This document shows, one piece after another, positions 1 to 11,524 of a stretch of 25,606 nt of DNA (within the stretch, counting starts at the first letter, position 1; every line of letters starts with the position of its first letter). The position numbers and the translations under genes are program-made. The notes below the pieces were generated by a model, which saw nothing but the letters and a program-made list of their open reading frames with translations, searched no databases and was not told the DNA's origin. Source of the stretch: Elysia marginata (taxonomy: Eukaryota; Mollusca; Gastropoda; Plakobranchidae); NCBI GenBank assembly GCA_019649035.1, contig BMAT01008665.1:260379-285984 (forward strand), read 5' to 3'.

Positions 1-2386
1 CACACGTGACACTGCACGGAACGCCCACCAGATTCATTTCAGGATCTTTGCTGTCGTACGCATAATAACTATTATCAAAGATGATTTCTAGAGCGCCTCC
101 CACCCCAAAACAAAACAAAAACAAAGAAAAAACAAAACCCCAAAACGAACAAAAAAATACTTGGCTCAAGAAGCAGTGTTAGACTTTAAAAGCATGTTCA
201 CTCAACCGAACTTTATCATAAAGAATACAAGCAAATCACAACATTACAACACTCATACAAAGCAGGTTAGGTCTTTGATCGTAAATTAAGCCTTATGGAG
301 GAACAACGTCTTTGAAAGTTATTTTTAGATTTAGTGAGAAATGCGTTTCTGTGCACTTACGGCAAAACACATAATTTTTTTTAGATTCTGTTTTCAAAAG
401 CACAAAAAATTTCAATGAACTATTTTCTTTGTAGGGTTTATTTTAATTTCCATTTCGTTTTTTTTTTGCACAAAAACATACAAGCTCCGTTTGGCCAATG
501 TTAAATCATGGCTTATTAACGGCTGCTCAGTGCTTGATAATGATATCATTTACACAAATCATGCTTAATTTTTGCGTTTGGTAACAGCAGCCTTTAACAT
601 ATAAAAAACAAAACTACCAAAATGTAATTGTTGACACTAAAGTTACTGCAAGAAACTCAGGACTCTGTAGACTAAAACATCAATATGGATAAAAAGTCGT
701 CCCAGCAAATAAAAAGCCGCTTCAAAGAGCTGTCAAAAATATCTCAGTTATTATGGCTAAACATATTCAAACCATTGGTAAAACCATATTTTAATCACCC
801 AGGTACAAAATCTAAAAACTAGAGAGCCATTTCAAATAATTTATAAATATCTGAGTTGTGAGACAAAATTAACAACAACAAAAATGAGTGGTAAAAAATG
901 GCGTCGTCCATCCATTTTGATCAATATCGAAGCTTGAAGCTCAGAGTATCTAAAAGTAACACAAAAGCTGTAAAGCATATTGACTCATTTGTTTCTAGAT
1001 ATTTATATCATTCTCTTTTATAAAAAAATTACAGAAGCCTCTAGAATGCATTTAAAAGTGTGTCGCTAATTTCTAGAAACAAAAACTGATTATTTTTTCG
1101 TAGCTCAGAATTTTATAGTGATATTCTTCTTCGATATTAAATTCTAATATTCTCCGACTAACTTTGCACGTGTAGGCTAATGAATTTTTTTTTCAGATTG
1201 CCGCTATCTGCAATTGGGGATATATTGATAGGCCTGGATACTTGAAAGATCATCAGAAAAGGTAACTGCTACATCAAACTTTTCATTTGCTACAATTCTT
1301 TACTTAATTTGAGAATTATAAAAAAAAAACATGAGAATGATATGGTAGCCAGAAATACATTTTTTTCTTTTCAAAAACCCCTCGATCTTTTCTAATTCAT
1401 CAAAACATTAGATGTTAACTGATATACATGTGGCTAAAACATTACGCATAGAATCATCAGTTTAAATAGAATCAATAGATTTTTTCTATAAATGTTGTAT
1501 CATTTTTATACAGAAAGGAGGTTATAAAGTCGAATTTAAATCATAGCACAGCAGTTAAATATACAAAATGCTTGGTTCTTTCATATTTGTTACAGCTTTA
1601 GGTCTCATAATGAGGCGGAATATAACTAAGTAGTGAATGTAAAATAAGATGAAATCTCTGTGCATATTAAAGCTCACGTAAACCTCTCTTTTCGTAACTT
1701 TCTCAATCGCTCTTTCCATTCTTTCTGTGCGAGGCTATTATTTTGTACTCTCTGACATAAAAGCTGTATGTTTACTTATCTCTTCGCTTATCGTTCTGTC
1801 TTCTTTTTGTTTGTCTCTTTTTTCAAGAGGATAATCGCAGAATAATTATCCTTCTACTTCAGTGCCTGTCTGTTTGGCTGCGTCCTTGTCTCTCTATGTT
1901 TGTTTTTGTGGCCATCATTAAAGTTACCCCTTCCCCCCTTTTTCATACCTTCACCATTTTTAAAACGGTACTTCTTTAAATGTTATAGCTTGTACGATAT
2001 ATCACACATGCATACATCGTGTAAGACCTCTTAAAATATCTTATCAACCTTTGGAAAAATTTGATAACCGCATTAAAAAAACAATCGACCAATTTTAGGT
2101 GATAAGGTTGCATCATTATTAAATTTTGGAGATAACACACATTTGACTTATATCCTTCCATAGGTAACTAGAAGCTAACGACGGAGCTGAATTATGCAAC
2201 GTTAAATGTTATCTGTCTAAGCCAAGATAAAAAAAAATCAGAACAAGCGCTTTATTAATGCGACACATATATAAAGCGGTCGTAGGTTTCAATTACAAAA
2301 TTTACAAAATTAGAATTTATCAAATGCAAGAGTTTTAAACATTCGACCTCAAAATAAATTTGAACTCATAAACGTAAAAAAACTAT
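1..2386. other. AT-rich non-coding stretch, no gene seen
   Basis: Both strands are dense in stop codons. Only short, low-complexity open frames occur, such as one on the minus strand near 1976-2161 with no recognisable domain. There are A and T homopolymer runs and a poly-C run just beyond, near 2617. No repeat family was recognised. Confidence 0.6.
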
Positions 2387-2479
2387 AACAACAACAACAA
2401 CAACAACAAGAACAACAACAAGAAAAACAAAAAGCAGCAGCAGCAACAAGAAAATCAACAAAAATAACAGCAACAACAA
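2387..2479. repeat. CAA/CAG-type imperfect microsatellite
   Basis: A run of CAA units is interrupted by AAG, CAG (near 2434-2443) and A-rich units. On the minus strand it gives a spurious Cys/Phe/Val-rich open frame. It is a simple-sequence repeat and not coding. Confidence 0.85.
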
Positions 2480-2844
2480 TAAAAGCAAAAGAGAAAAACC
2501 AAACAACGAAACAGAAAGAACAAGTGTAAACCAATGGCTGTATATTTATGACAATATCTTTGGAAACAAATCTGTTCAGGTCTTCAATTATTGCGTGTGG
2601 CGTGAAAAACAAAACATCCCCCCCCCCCTAAAATAAAGCTTGTCTTTTTTTTTAATATCCTGACTTAAATGACTAAAGCTTTTGCTTTTTTTTCTGAAAC
2701 AAGACATAAAATAATTGATGCAGGGGTTGTCGAAAAAACAACAACAAATGGACAAAAATAAGAGCTGACGAAAGGGCGAAACTCAAGGGGCAAGAAAATC
2801 AAACAAAATATAGTTAAAAAAAAACAAACAAAACAAACACGGTG

Positions 2845-3136
2845 ACATGGATTGATATGTTACGAATTCACGAAACAAGCCTCATGCCTTAATGTTAGAA
2901 AGAACTTCCTCGGCTTGAGGGTTACAACTACATGGAATAGTTTGCCGCACAACACGGTTATTGCATCTAGCTTAAACGCCTTAAAAAAACAAAACAGCAT
3001 CGATGGACTGAAAAAATACAGCAGCATCTTCCCAATACAACCAGTGGTTCAATCCTCGCAAGGTTGTCGAGACTGAAAACCTCAAGATCATCGACTGGTC
3101 AAGGGCCCTCACCGATGGATATTCTTGTATTCTTGT
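2845..3136 (+). mobile_element. LINE (CR1-like) 3' end: reverse-transcriptase C-terminal fragment plus tail
   Basis: An open frame at 2852-3076 encodes about 74 residues and begins at TTG, so it is not a real start. It reads NVRKNFLGLRVTTTWNSLP, followed by HNTVIASSLNALKK. This is the usual C-terminal signature of non-LTR retrotransposon ORF2 proteins: an RxxFxxxRVxxxWNSLP core, then VxAxSLNxFK. After the TGA at 3074-3076 come about 45 bases of 3' UTR and then two copies of the octamer ATTCTTGT at 3121-3136. CR1-type elements are known to end in short octamer repeats, which supports a CR1-like assignment and places the 3' end of the element here. The 5' part, including the catalytic reverse-transcriptase domain, is missing, as is usual for 5'-truncated copies. 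The copy is inactive. Confidence 0.75.
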
Positions 3137-5640
3137 ATAAAAACGGAGTTTCAAGAAATAAGAATAATTTGAAGAAAAATTACCGTCTGATCATACTGGA
3201 AGCTATGATCAGGCGGTGGTTTTTCCCACTGTATCACTGTTGTTTTATTTGTTTCCGTTGCTGGGCTGGATACGGACCGAACGCAGTATGTTCGTGGCCT
3301 AGAGGTGAGCACGTGCCACCGAATCTCAAGAGGTGTTCGCATGCGCGTTCATTTATTGTACGTGTGTGTTCATTATTGATGTCAATGTTCACCCTTTGCA
3401 TCGGCAAAAAAAAAAAATTAGCAAAGGATGTTTCGGGAGAAAGAGATAATTTCCATTATCAAGCAATCAAAAAAGAGGTCGAATACACTATTTGGTTTTT
3501 TAGTCTGGTAGCATGTCTGGCAAAATATGCATATATTTAAAGTCACTGATGATTGTTCAGCTTTTAAGTGCGTACGATAATCAGTACCACGATTTTGTCA
3601 AGCAGGCAACTCTATTGCGACCTTTGAAACCACCATGGCTTCAAATGAGATGTGTTTTCGGCAGTGGTTAAGTTTCATGGTCCGGTCAATTCGGCCTTGA
3701 CGAAATGAAGGCAAAAACTATTAACATTGGAAAGACACATGAGTCTAATCTGGAATTAGATCTATATCGTAAATGGATTTAGTTTGACTGATCAAAAGTT
3801 AAAGCTAAATAATATTAGATCTGCTTAAATTGTGCCGATTTTCTTCGTTTCTTCAGAGCAAAATTTCTTTACTGAAGGGACTACGAAACTTAACCAGAGC
3901 TGTCTATTGTCATATTTACGAGTATCTGTTAAGGATTGATTATCCTTACATTTGTGTTAAGGAAGATAGACTTTATTCTAAGACAATGAAGTTATGAAGG
4001 CTATGAATTTAACAAATGTAATGGAGTCGTCAATTTGATAGTGTTTCAACAGATACACTGTGTACTTTCATTGCGTATCAAGCGCTTATTGAGCGGCTAG
4101 GAGCTGAAATCCTTCACATCACATTCTTCTCTGGTCAGTGTATCGCAAACGCATGGGAATTATGAATTCATAAGGCTGCATTCATCAAAACTGTCTAAAG
4201 TTAGAAGCAAATCCACGAATAATATTGTGATAACACTGCAATTATTTTATGAAGTATAAAGCTAATGGTTCTGACCTAAATCTACCTATTGGTGCGAAAT
4301 TGTGTATACAGGATGGCCTAGGAGCTTTTTTTTTTATTATGCTGCGTAATATTTTTTCTTATCGAGTCACACAAAGAAATGCGCAATCTGTAAGAAAGAA
4401 TGCGGAACAGATGTGTTTCCTAATTTGTAAATTTAGGTCAAATTCATTGAAAACGACCATAATCTTACACAAACACAAAACTGTAACGCTTGGAACTCCT
4501 CGTGTACCCATTGTGTCAACTCTTCTGAAGCAAATTCCACATCGACCTAATGTCTCGCGATGCAAAATTTTATGCACTATGAGCAGTCGCCTAATTTCTT
4601 TCCATAGGAAAATCTTCATTTGTGCCTGCGCGACGCCCCTCCGGCATTTAACTTTAATACCGCCAAAGGTGAAAACCACAAGGAAAACGATGCCACCAAG
4701 CTATCTCATAAGCTCGTGTCAAGCACTGCCCAAATATTCGCGGCATTGAATTCGCATCGTCAAACATAGCATTTTGAAATTGATGGTCTTATTAAGACTG
4801 GATAAAAAGTTTTTTTTTGTCATACCTAGTGTTCTTCTAGTAGTATCGTATGGCTACACCTCCAGGTTATATTAATTTGTTGATCCAGGCTACCAGTTCT
4901 TCATCAGCATTGTGGACTGTTTCGTATCCACCATCTAGTTTCGTAACTGGGCAATTTAAAACAACTTGATTGTTATTCTGAATTTGCTTGACAAGTTTTT
5001 GCCACATATTTTGTAATGTGTTCTTAAATGTACAGTTTTGAAGTTCAAGGACACTACCAAAGAATTAAAGTAAAGGTATTTGCAGTTTTATTTTTTTTTT
5101 TACCAAGAATAAAGCTAGGTAGTTGGCAAAGTTTAACCTTTACCATTTGTATTCGTACTAAAATCTTTTTTGTTTGTTTTTAATTAGAGAAAATACTATT
5201 GCTACTATCATAATGCAACTACTTTCTTCATTAATAAAAGTTTAAACCAACATTGCAAAAAATGTTAGGGCTTTACTCTTTTTTTTTCTTTATCAAAGAA
5301 TGGTATCTTGAAGAAGCGCTGATTAAAGTCAACATTAATTGATATAAGATTAAGAACGTCCTAAGTTCTGTTTTTTTTAATTGAAATAAACTTCATTTTA
5401 AAAGTATTAGGCTCAGTTAAGAATTTATTTCTACTTAAGCTTTTATCATTTTATTCTTGTAGATGCAACTAAAATGAAAATACATCGCCGTGTTTTAAAG
5501 AAAGTCCACGGTTTTATTTTAGTTTTGGACGATTTTGCGTTTTGAAAAGGTTAGTGTATCTTATTGCAAAGTCCTTTAAAGAGCTTACAATGCAGAAAGA
5601 CTAAAAAGAAAATTTTTACAGCTGACAGTGACAAAAATTT
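3137..5640. other. Non-coding stretch, no gene supported
   Basis: Open frames occur on + (3064-3540 and 4249-4749) and on - (4359-4679), but none shows a recognisable domain, splice structure or conserved motif. The first starts inside the LINE tail. A short GTGGCCTAGAGG element near 3294 looks like a pol III A box but has no B box after it. The rest is AT-rich. Confidence 0.5.
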
Positions 5641-7559
5641 TCTTGAACTTAAAGCTCTCCTCAGTAAGTCCAATTTATCACGTAGTGTGCCACCAACGGC
5701 CCCATATGACCTACTTCCTCTATGACTAGATAGTGGGGGGCGATTTGACCTGTCGAGATAAGCCGTTTATCTGTCGGTCCCACGGAGTATCTGGGTCTAT
5801 CTGAGGTATCATCACTTAAAGGTATACCAATGAACTCCTGTCTAGAGAGTCCACTGCAATAGACACTGATCCATCGCATGCTACAAGGCCATGGAAATAA
5901 AAAAAAAAGTTCAAAAGTTAGGTCAAATTTGTGCCGGATCAAACGGCCACAGTCGTGGACTAATGTCTATGTAAATAGTCCACACTGGTCACTGTCCGAA
6001 TGTTTAAGTGGGAGCGTGCATATCTTAAATTTTTCCATTGCTAACGTAGGACCGTCAGATCTGTATACACCATAGACACATAACCATTTACTCGGTACTA
6101 AGCGCCTTCTTAAGGCTATTATACCTGTACAAATGGCATGGGGAAGTTATAAGCTTACTTAAGCGAAATGATTTTGAGTTATGGGATTTAAAAATAGTTA
6201 TGATGCAATTAGGCCTATACTCAGGCTTAGAAACAAAAGTGGCACAACGGACCCATTTTCAAGATCAAAGTTCTGTTGAAATCCAAGGTTCAAACTTTTG
6301 AACTCGTCTTGGATGGGCTGCTATAACTGGTTTCCTTTTTTTTCGCCTTTCGAAGAAAACGCAGTTCATGACTTCAGATTATAGAATTGACTTAACGCCT
6401 TTCAACAGAAAACTTATCAACTGGCAAAGAACCTTTGATGTTTTCTTTTACTTCTGTTGTGAAATGAATTTGTATCTTTGAAATTATTGGATGAGTGGCA
6501 GTTGAGATGATGCTGTTGGTCCGTTTTTTCGTGAGAAATAGTATGCCACGGCATACATTGTCAGGGATAAAAAACGTCTCGTGGACGAAACATAACTTAC
6601 AGGCATCCATCTACCTTCTAAAGGAACTATTAAATTTTATTTTTGAAAAAAAAATGTTAAAAAGACGGGTAGACATGAGCAATGCGGGGAAGGATTATGA
6701 TGTTAAGCTGCATCTATTTGTGCCACATTATTAAAATCATTTTCTCTTCATTGCACTGCTACCTACTTTCATATCGTCACGACTACTGGGGTCTGTTTAA
6801 ATAAGTCTGATTTGGGTGCTTGAGGCAGAGGGTATCATCAATGATGGTTTGTTTTTTTTCCCTGTGCTGTGATGGGTTTACATTATGATAAAAGTTTATT
6901 GACTTCTTTCAAGGACCTATTCTACATTTCTTTGACCCTCTGTCTTCATGTCTGTCCATCTCTCTCCGCTTCCAGCCTTCGTACACCAAAAAAAGGGCAA
7001 CGAGTAAAAATCAAATACCTTATGCTTAGTAAAAGAAGACTTGGAAGAAAATGGCTGGATTTGTTGGTTTCAGGGCAAATTGGAAAAGTTTTTGTTTTTG
7101 TCTGAAAAATACTCTTTATAGTTTCAGGACCAGTTTCTGACCGAATATGTTTAGTCTGGGGAGACTTTTTTTTTATCTGTGAAGGGAATTTAATACACCA
7201 ATAAGCCGCTTCTGACATAATCATAGTTCGCTTCTGACGTCAAAAACCGTTTTTTTCCTGCACGTCATGTTGGTAAGCAATCCCAAAGTATTTTACCAAG
7301 CATCCATGAGACCATCAGCTGTCCACGCGTGATCTTTGCACTATTCATTATCAATGAAGTCCAACATTCTATTCTTTTTTTTTTTAAAGAAAAGAAAAAC
7401 ATACTGTGTGGAGAAACCAAACCCAAAAAATTCCACTCTGATTGAACCATCAGTGGATGATCTCCTAACCCACTGACCCAGTATTTAATCTTCCTATCTC
7501 TCTCTATGTCTCTCTATCTATCTCAATTAGTGCATGTGCTAAGACGGTATGGTATGATT
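5641..7559. other. Non-coding stretch, no gene supported
   Basis: The 5690-6070 part is richer in GC than its surroundings and contains an 8-base inverted repeat (GTGGACTA at 5955-5962, TAGTCCAC at 5976-5983). It could be an old repeat, but I do not recognise a family. Short open frames at 5661-5942 (-), 5878-6075 (+), 6495-6734 (+) and 6869-7105 (+) show no domain. Confidence 0.45.
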
Positions 7560-7815
7560 GCGTTATGACTACTGCCAGGTAGTTCATCAGCGAGCGAGAT
7601 AAGCGAACAGTTGATGCTAGTTTAGCTAAGAATAAATAGTGGAGACAGCCATCGCGAATTGAAATGATTGAAATATTTTAGAGGTGTGAAATTAACAGTG
7701 AAGAGAAGTAGGCTTTAAGTGGAAATGCCCGAAATGTCTACCTTTAGTCTGATTTGAACCTCCGATTTATAGTAGCTTCGTCACCCATCGCCTTGCCACT
7801 TAGAGAAACAAAGCT
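7560..7815 (-). mobile_element. tRNA-derived SINE, family A, reverse orientation
   Basis: Read on the minus strand, the element starts near 7815 with a tRNA-like head. An A-box-like TGGCAAGGCGA lies at 7798-7788 and a B-box-like GGTTCAAATCA at 7760-7750, 28 bases apart and close to normal tRNA spacing. The body then contains CATTTCGGGCATTTCCACTT, followed by CTTCTCTTCACTGTTAATTT, which recurs with few changes at 8584-8645. The exact 3' end, somewhere near 7560-7670, is not clear. The copy is old: its boxes deviate from consensus and no target-site duplication was found by eye. Confidence 0.65.
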
Positions 7816-8583
7816 TACATCATGTCGCCACTACGCTCCTTAAAAAGTTTCATGGCGAAGGTCTCTGCTTAGCCTCTCTAAGCGACTCACTTACTTGAGC
7901 GCGAAGATCCAAATGGCACCAAAGGCAGCCTTTTGATTAGCTAGTGCAGCTTATCATTCTGAAACCTTAATCAACCTGAAATAGCTTTTTTTTCGGTATT
8001 CGATCTTCGCTCAACTGTAGTGGCAATCAATGTGCACTAATGTTTACAAAACTTGCAGTTCGTCTAATTTTTCTCTTCTCATACTAAAACATCTTTTTTT
8101 TTTTGTATACTTCACATTGATCAAAATTTTGTCAGTTTAAAAGCAAAAGCCCAAAAGATCAATGTCATGTCTTACTACTATAATTTCATAAAGACGCACG
8201 AGACACAAGCGTCGGATATTGAATCAATCTTGAAAATCACTCTGAATGCAGTTGCTAATAAGTGTGAAAGACATTAAATTTGTTGCCCAAGGTATTGGCC
8301 ACAAGTACAACAACTTCGAAGACGTTAAAACAAATTTTAAAAAGAATTACAAGGTACATCTTTGTTCCTTACGTCTTATGAATTTTTTAAAACAAGATTA
8401 ACGAATTATTTATAGGTTTGGAGAACAATCAAATTATACATTTTTTTTTAATATGAAGTGAAAAAAACCCAATGGAAATTACAATTTTCTTGACTCTAAG
8501 AATCTGTATACAATTCCCAAGGTTTAAACGCGATGTTTTGTTTTGAGTTCTCACCCTACTTAGGTAAATACTTAGATTGAAAG
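7816..8583. other. Non-coding stretch, no gene seen
   Basis: AT-rich sequence with T runs near 7987 and 8094. No open frame of interest and no recognised repeat. Confidence 0.5.
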
Positions 8584-8650
8584 ATTTTATAGGTATGAAG
8601 TTAGCAGTGGAGAGAAGTAGCCATTACGCGGAAATGCCCGAAATGGATGA
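8584..8650 (-). mobile_element. SINE family A body fragment, reverse orientation
   Basis: About 62 bases match the body of the SINE at 7675-7735 in the same orientation, with only a handful of substitutions. The shared core includes GGAAATGCCCGAAATG (+ strand) and the AGAGAAGTAG block. No tRNA head follows on its right-hand side, so this copy is truncated. Two copies 0.9 kb apart show that the segment is dispersed and is not unique sequence. Confidence 0.65.
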
Positions 8651-9858
8651 ATACTGCAAGACTTAGTGTTTTCTAGCTCGATTACAAAATGAATAAAGTG
8701 CTAGTTATAAAGAAAAAAACCCCGATACTTTTTAATGCCAGAATATCTAAGTGATATTTGTTAATTTACACAGATGTTCACGCTGATTCATACGCTGATG
8801 TCTATTTGGAAAATATTAATTTAAAGCGTTTTGGGAATCCACATGATTTGTTTGCATATTTTCGAGTAAGTGTTTTTTGGTGGCCCAGGTGTATTTTTTT
8901 TTGTTGTCGTTTCTACAAAGACATGCACTCTGCAGTTAAAACTGGTAAGATAAGATAGGATATGATAAATTTGATTGATCCTAACATGGGAAATTCATAT
9001 GTTCACCATCGTCATAAAAATCGTATAGACAAACATACATAAAAATGTTTTCTTTACAAGAGTTCAATATAAGTATATATTACAAAAATTTTTAACAGTT
9101 AACACAACTATAATTTACATAGACATGGAAAAAGTAGTTGGAAAGTATACTAATTTTACTGAAACTAGCCAAAAGAATTTCTTCAATTATCACAATTCCT
9201 CAACAATTGTAAGTATACGTTTTCAATTTGTATACGAACAAAAGGATCTGTTAAAGGGTACACTAATTTAACTTAAGCTGATCTAGAATTATCTATTAAT
9301 GCTATATATATATATAAATTTGACAATTAAACATATTTAAACTTAAATTACCCATTCTTACAAACCAAGAGCAACTCAATGAGGCTTTCACGATAAATAA
9401 GGTAAAATTGTCTCAGCCATTTTCATTGCGAATAGCATTTTTACGCTGGAAAAAGAACTCATCGCATCAAACAGCAGTCATTTAAGAAATTGAAACCTAT
9501 TCTAAAGTACTAAATAATTCTAAGAGAACGAAAAAAGTATCAGATATAGGTGAAACACAAGGCACAGGTCGTACATTAGATCAACCTGCGTAGAAGCTAG
9601 CCACGTATTTAATTTGGAAAATTAAAGGTTCTACTTCGATCTAGGTTTCATACCCGTTTTTTGGTGCGGTTGGGAGAGGGGGGGGGGTCGTTGTTTTTCT
9701 CACCCCAGACTTCATTATTGGTCGCCAAAACTCAATCAATGAATTTGAAGAAAAGGACTCTTTAAAAGCACCTAACTTTATAATTAATAACGAGTATGTC
9801 GACACTGCTTCCTCATGATTTGGAAATAGAATGATCCCGAAGGGGCACGCTATCATCA
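8651..9858. other. Non-coding stretch, no gene seen
   Basis: Very AT-rich, with a short TA repeat near 9303-9315 and a G run near 9677. The minus-strand open frame at 9641-9994 runs into the left arm of the inverted repeat and resembles no protein I know. Confidence 0.5.
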
Positions 9859-10076
9859 AATAGAGACCTTTAGCACACGCACCGTGTCTCACTACGCGTA
9901 CGTTAAAATCGGGAAAGCAGATTGAGAAACTATAAAAATAGTGAAACCAGTTTCCAAAAATTGAACGTGGTCTATTTTTGGAAACTGGTTTCACTATTTT
10001 TATAGTTTCTCAATCTGCTTTCCCGATTTTCACGTACGCGTAGTGAGACACGGTGCGTGTGCTAAAGGTCTCTATT
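9859..10076. repeat. Near-perfect inverted repeat, 102-base arms, 14-base spacer
   Basis: The left arm 9859-9960 is the reverse complement of the right arm 9975-10076 with a single mismatch (T at 9904 against C at 10031). The spacer is 9961-9974 (TTGAACGTGGTCTA). Pairing stops abruptly beyond both ends. As single-stranded DNA or RNA it would form a hairpin of about 102 bp. No transposon terminal motif or flanking target duplication is evident. It could be a recent template-switch inverted duplication, a small foldback element, or an assembly or sequencing foldback artefact. Confidence 0.95.
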
Positions 10077-10720
10077 ATCTTTAATCAACTAACGTGAACT
10101 TTCCACGATAACTTTTCAGATTGTAAAACAGTACTCTATAATATGTAACCTGGTAGTCTTAGATTGTCTATGCAAAAAGGTTATGAAGAATGTTTATATA
10201 TAATAACTGTCAAAATACGTAATTTTAAAGAAAAGATACCCATCTCCATGAAAGATTTCCGCAAGTTTTCTGCTTACAAACCCCGAACAACATTGTTATT
10301 GAAAAGTTGTCACTCAAATATTTTAGAGAACCAAATATATGATAAACATTATTTTAGCAAAGAAAGGAAAGAAACCCAAAGGCATTGGATGAGTGCTTCA
10401 AAGACAGTGAATGATATTATTTTGTACATAGCATATTCATCATCGTATAGATCTAGTTGTCAAAACTAGATCTAGATCTAGTCGTTGTCACTGAATAATG
10501 TTGGGCAGTCTGCTCATGGACACGATTTCATTCTGTGGCCTTGAAGAATGAAGCGATGTCGGCATGTCATGAACTTCGGACTTACGGCATTAGTTCCAAA
10601 TGGAATTTGAAGCATGAATCTGGTAGTGTCAGCACTCTCAGTAGAGCTAACATTGGGATCGGGCGATAAGGACTAATGAGGTCATACTAAGGGCACAATT
10701 GTATACACAGACACTCAAAC
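10077..10720. other. Non-coding stretch with TAGATC palindromes
   Basis: The open frame at 10164-10469 has no recognisable domain. At 10448-10474 an 11-base inverted repeat (TAGATCTAGTT, spacer GTCAA, AACTAGATCTA) overlaps an 18-base perfect palindrome at 10465-10482. A CA-rich segment lies at 10700-10735. Confidence 0.5.
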
Positions 10721-10726
10721 ACACAG

Positions 10727-10935
10727 ACATACACTTGTGATAGCTTGGCCGATATGCGATGGAAGTTCACTGGTATTAAACTGCTTCAGGTCGGAAAACT
10801 TTCCGAACTCACCGATTTTTTTCCAGAGCATTGCCTCCGAAAGAAAGGTCAAAAGGACATTGAAACGAGCAAGAAAGTGCTGGTTTTTATCACAGTTCAC
10901 ATCCCTGGCATTCATGATGCCTGCATGCAATACTG
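10727..10935 (+). pseudogene. Protein-like coding fragment of unknown family (possible exon or relic)
   Basis: A frame open from a CAG at 10724-10726 to a TAA at 10952-10954 reads like real protein: it is rich in charged residues and has balanced composition and higher GC than the surroundings. Motifs include LADMRWKFTGIKLL and KVLVFITVHIPGIHDACMQY. The preceding ACACACAG could serve as a splice acceptor. The first ATG in frame is at 10754. The last codons and the stop come from the SINE that begins near 10936, so the original right-hand end has been lost or displaced. I do not recognise the family. It may be a remnant of a transposon-encoded or host protein, or chance. Confidence 0.35.
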
Positions 10936-11215
10936 TGGAGAGGTGGCCGAGTAATAGATTCTAGGATTTTGGTCTGTGTGTTGCAGTGTTCAAGCCCAGG
11001 CCAGACATGTCGACGTTTTATAGCTGTTTACTCGATTTATACAGGCTGAACAATTTCATGTACCTTTTTACATGCAGTGAAAAATCATGTCATTATCCTA
11101 AAGTTAATTTAGTCGCTGCTCCTCCTTGAGTTCATAGGGTGTATTGCCTGGTTATGACCTGTAAAACAATTTATACGCAGTGAATGGAGCTTATTAGTGG
11201 CTCAAATGCAATACC
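10936..11215 (+). mobile_element. tRNA-derived SINE, family B
   Basis: The head resembles a Ser/Leu-type tRNA: GTGGCCGAGTAATAGATT holds an A-box-like TGGCCGAGTAA at 10944-10954, and a B-box-like TGTTCAAGCCC follows at 10987-10997. The body shares several blocks in order with the better-preserved copy at 22335-22640: GCAGTGAAAAATC, a GCTGCTCCTC block followed by GAGTTCA, a TGGTTxxxACxGCCTGT-like block, and a terminal GAGCxTxTTAGTGG block. It is diverged and therefore old. Confidence 0.7.
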
Positions 11216-11524
11216 AACACAGAAACCTCAGATGTCTTGTCAAAATAGATTTAAGTTAAAAAAAACTATTAACTTAAACAGCGACGTATCAAAAGCGAAA
11301 AAAGCCAGTTAATCTCTTTGGATTAATTGCTTGAAACAGTAACAGTTCTTTACATATAGATTAAATAGAAATAAGAGAATAGAGCAAACGCCTAGCTTCA
11401 TAAATATGGCCTTTCTAAACACTTTCATATCGTCCTTATGTTTTCAAGATTTGACATCTGTAATTCTCATTTTGCTAATTTGCCAGTCAAGATCATAAGT
11501 AAACTGCAACGTTTTCAAAACCAT

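Noticed and set aside
3285..3350. A GTGGCCTAGAGG element resembling a pol III A box
   Set aside because: No B box follows at a suitable distance and no second copy of the region was seen.
3064..3540. A 158-residue open frame on +
   Set aside because: It begins inside the LINE 3' end and passes through its octamer tail. Composition drifts and no motif is recognisable.
4249..4749. A 166-residue open frame on + and an overlapping 106-residue frame on -
   Set aside because: No domain in either. On the minus strand a phrase like ELTQWVHEEFQ near 4520-4550 faintly recalls pogo-type DNA-binding domains, but it needs a frameshift and lacks the rest of the motif. Not enough to call.
7788..7798. tRNA-like heads considered as functional tRNA genes (also at 10944 and 22343)
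   Set aside because: None folds into a complete cloverleaf by eye, with no paired acceptor stem or clear anticodon arm. SINE bodies follow each, so they are SINE promoters rather than tRNA genes.
9641..9994. A 117-residue open frame on -
   Set aside because: It reads through the left arm and spacer of the inverted repeat, and the rest has no recognisable domain. Probably chance.
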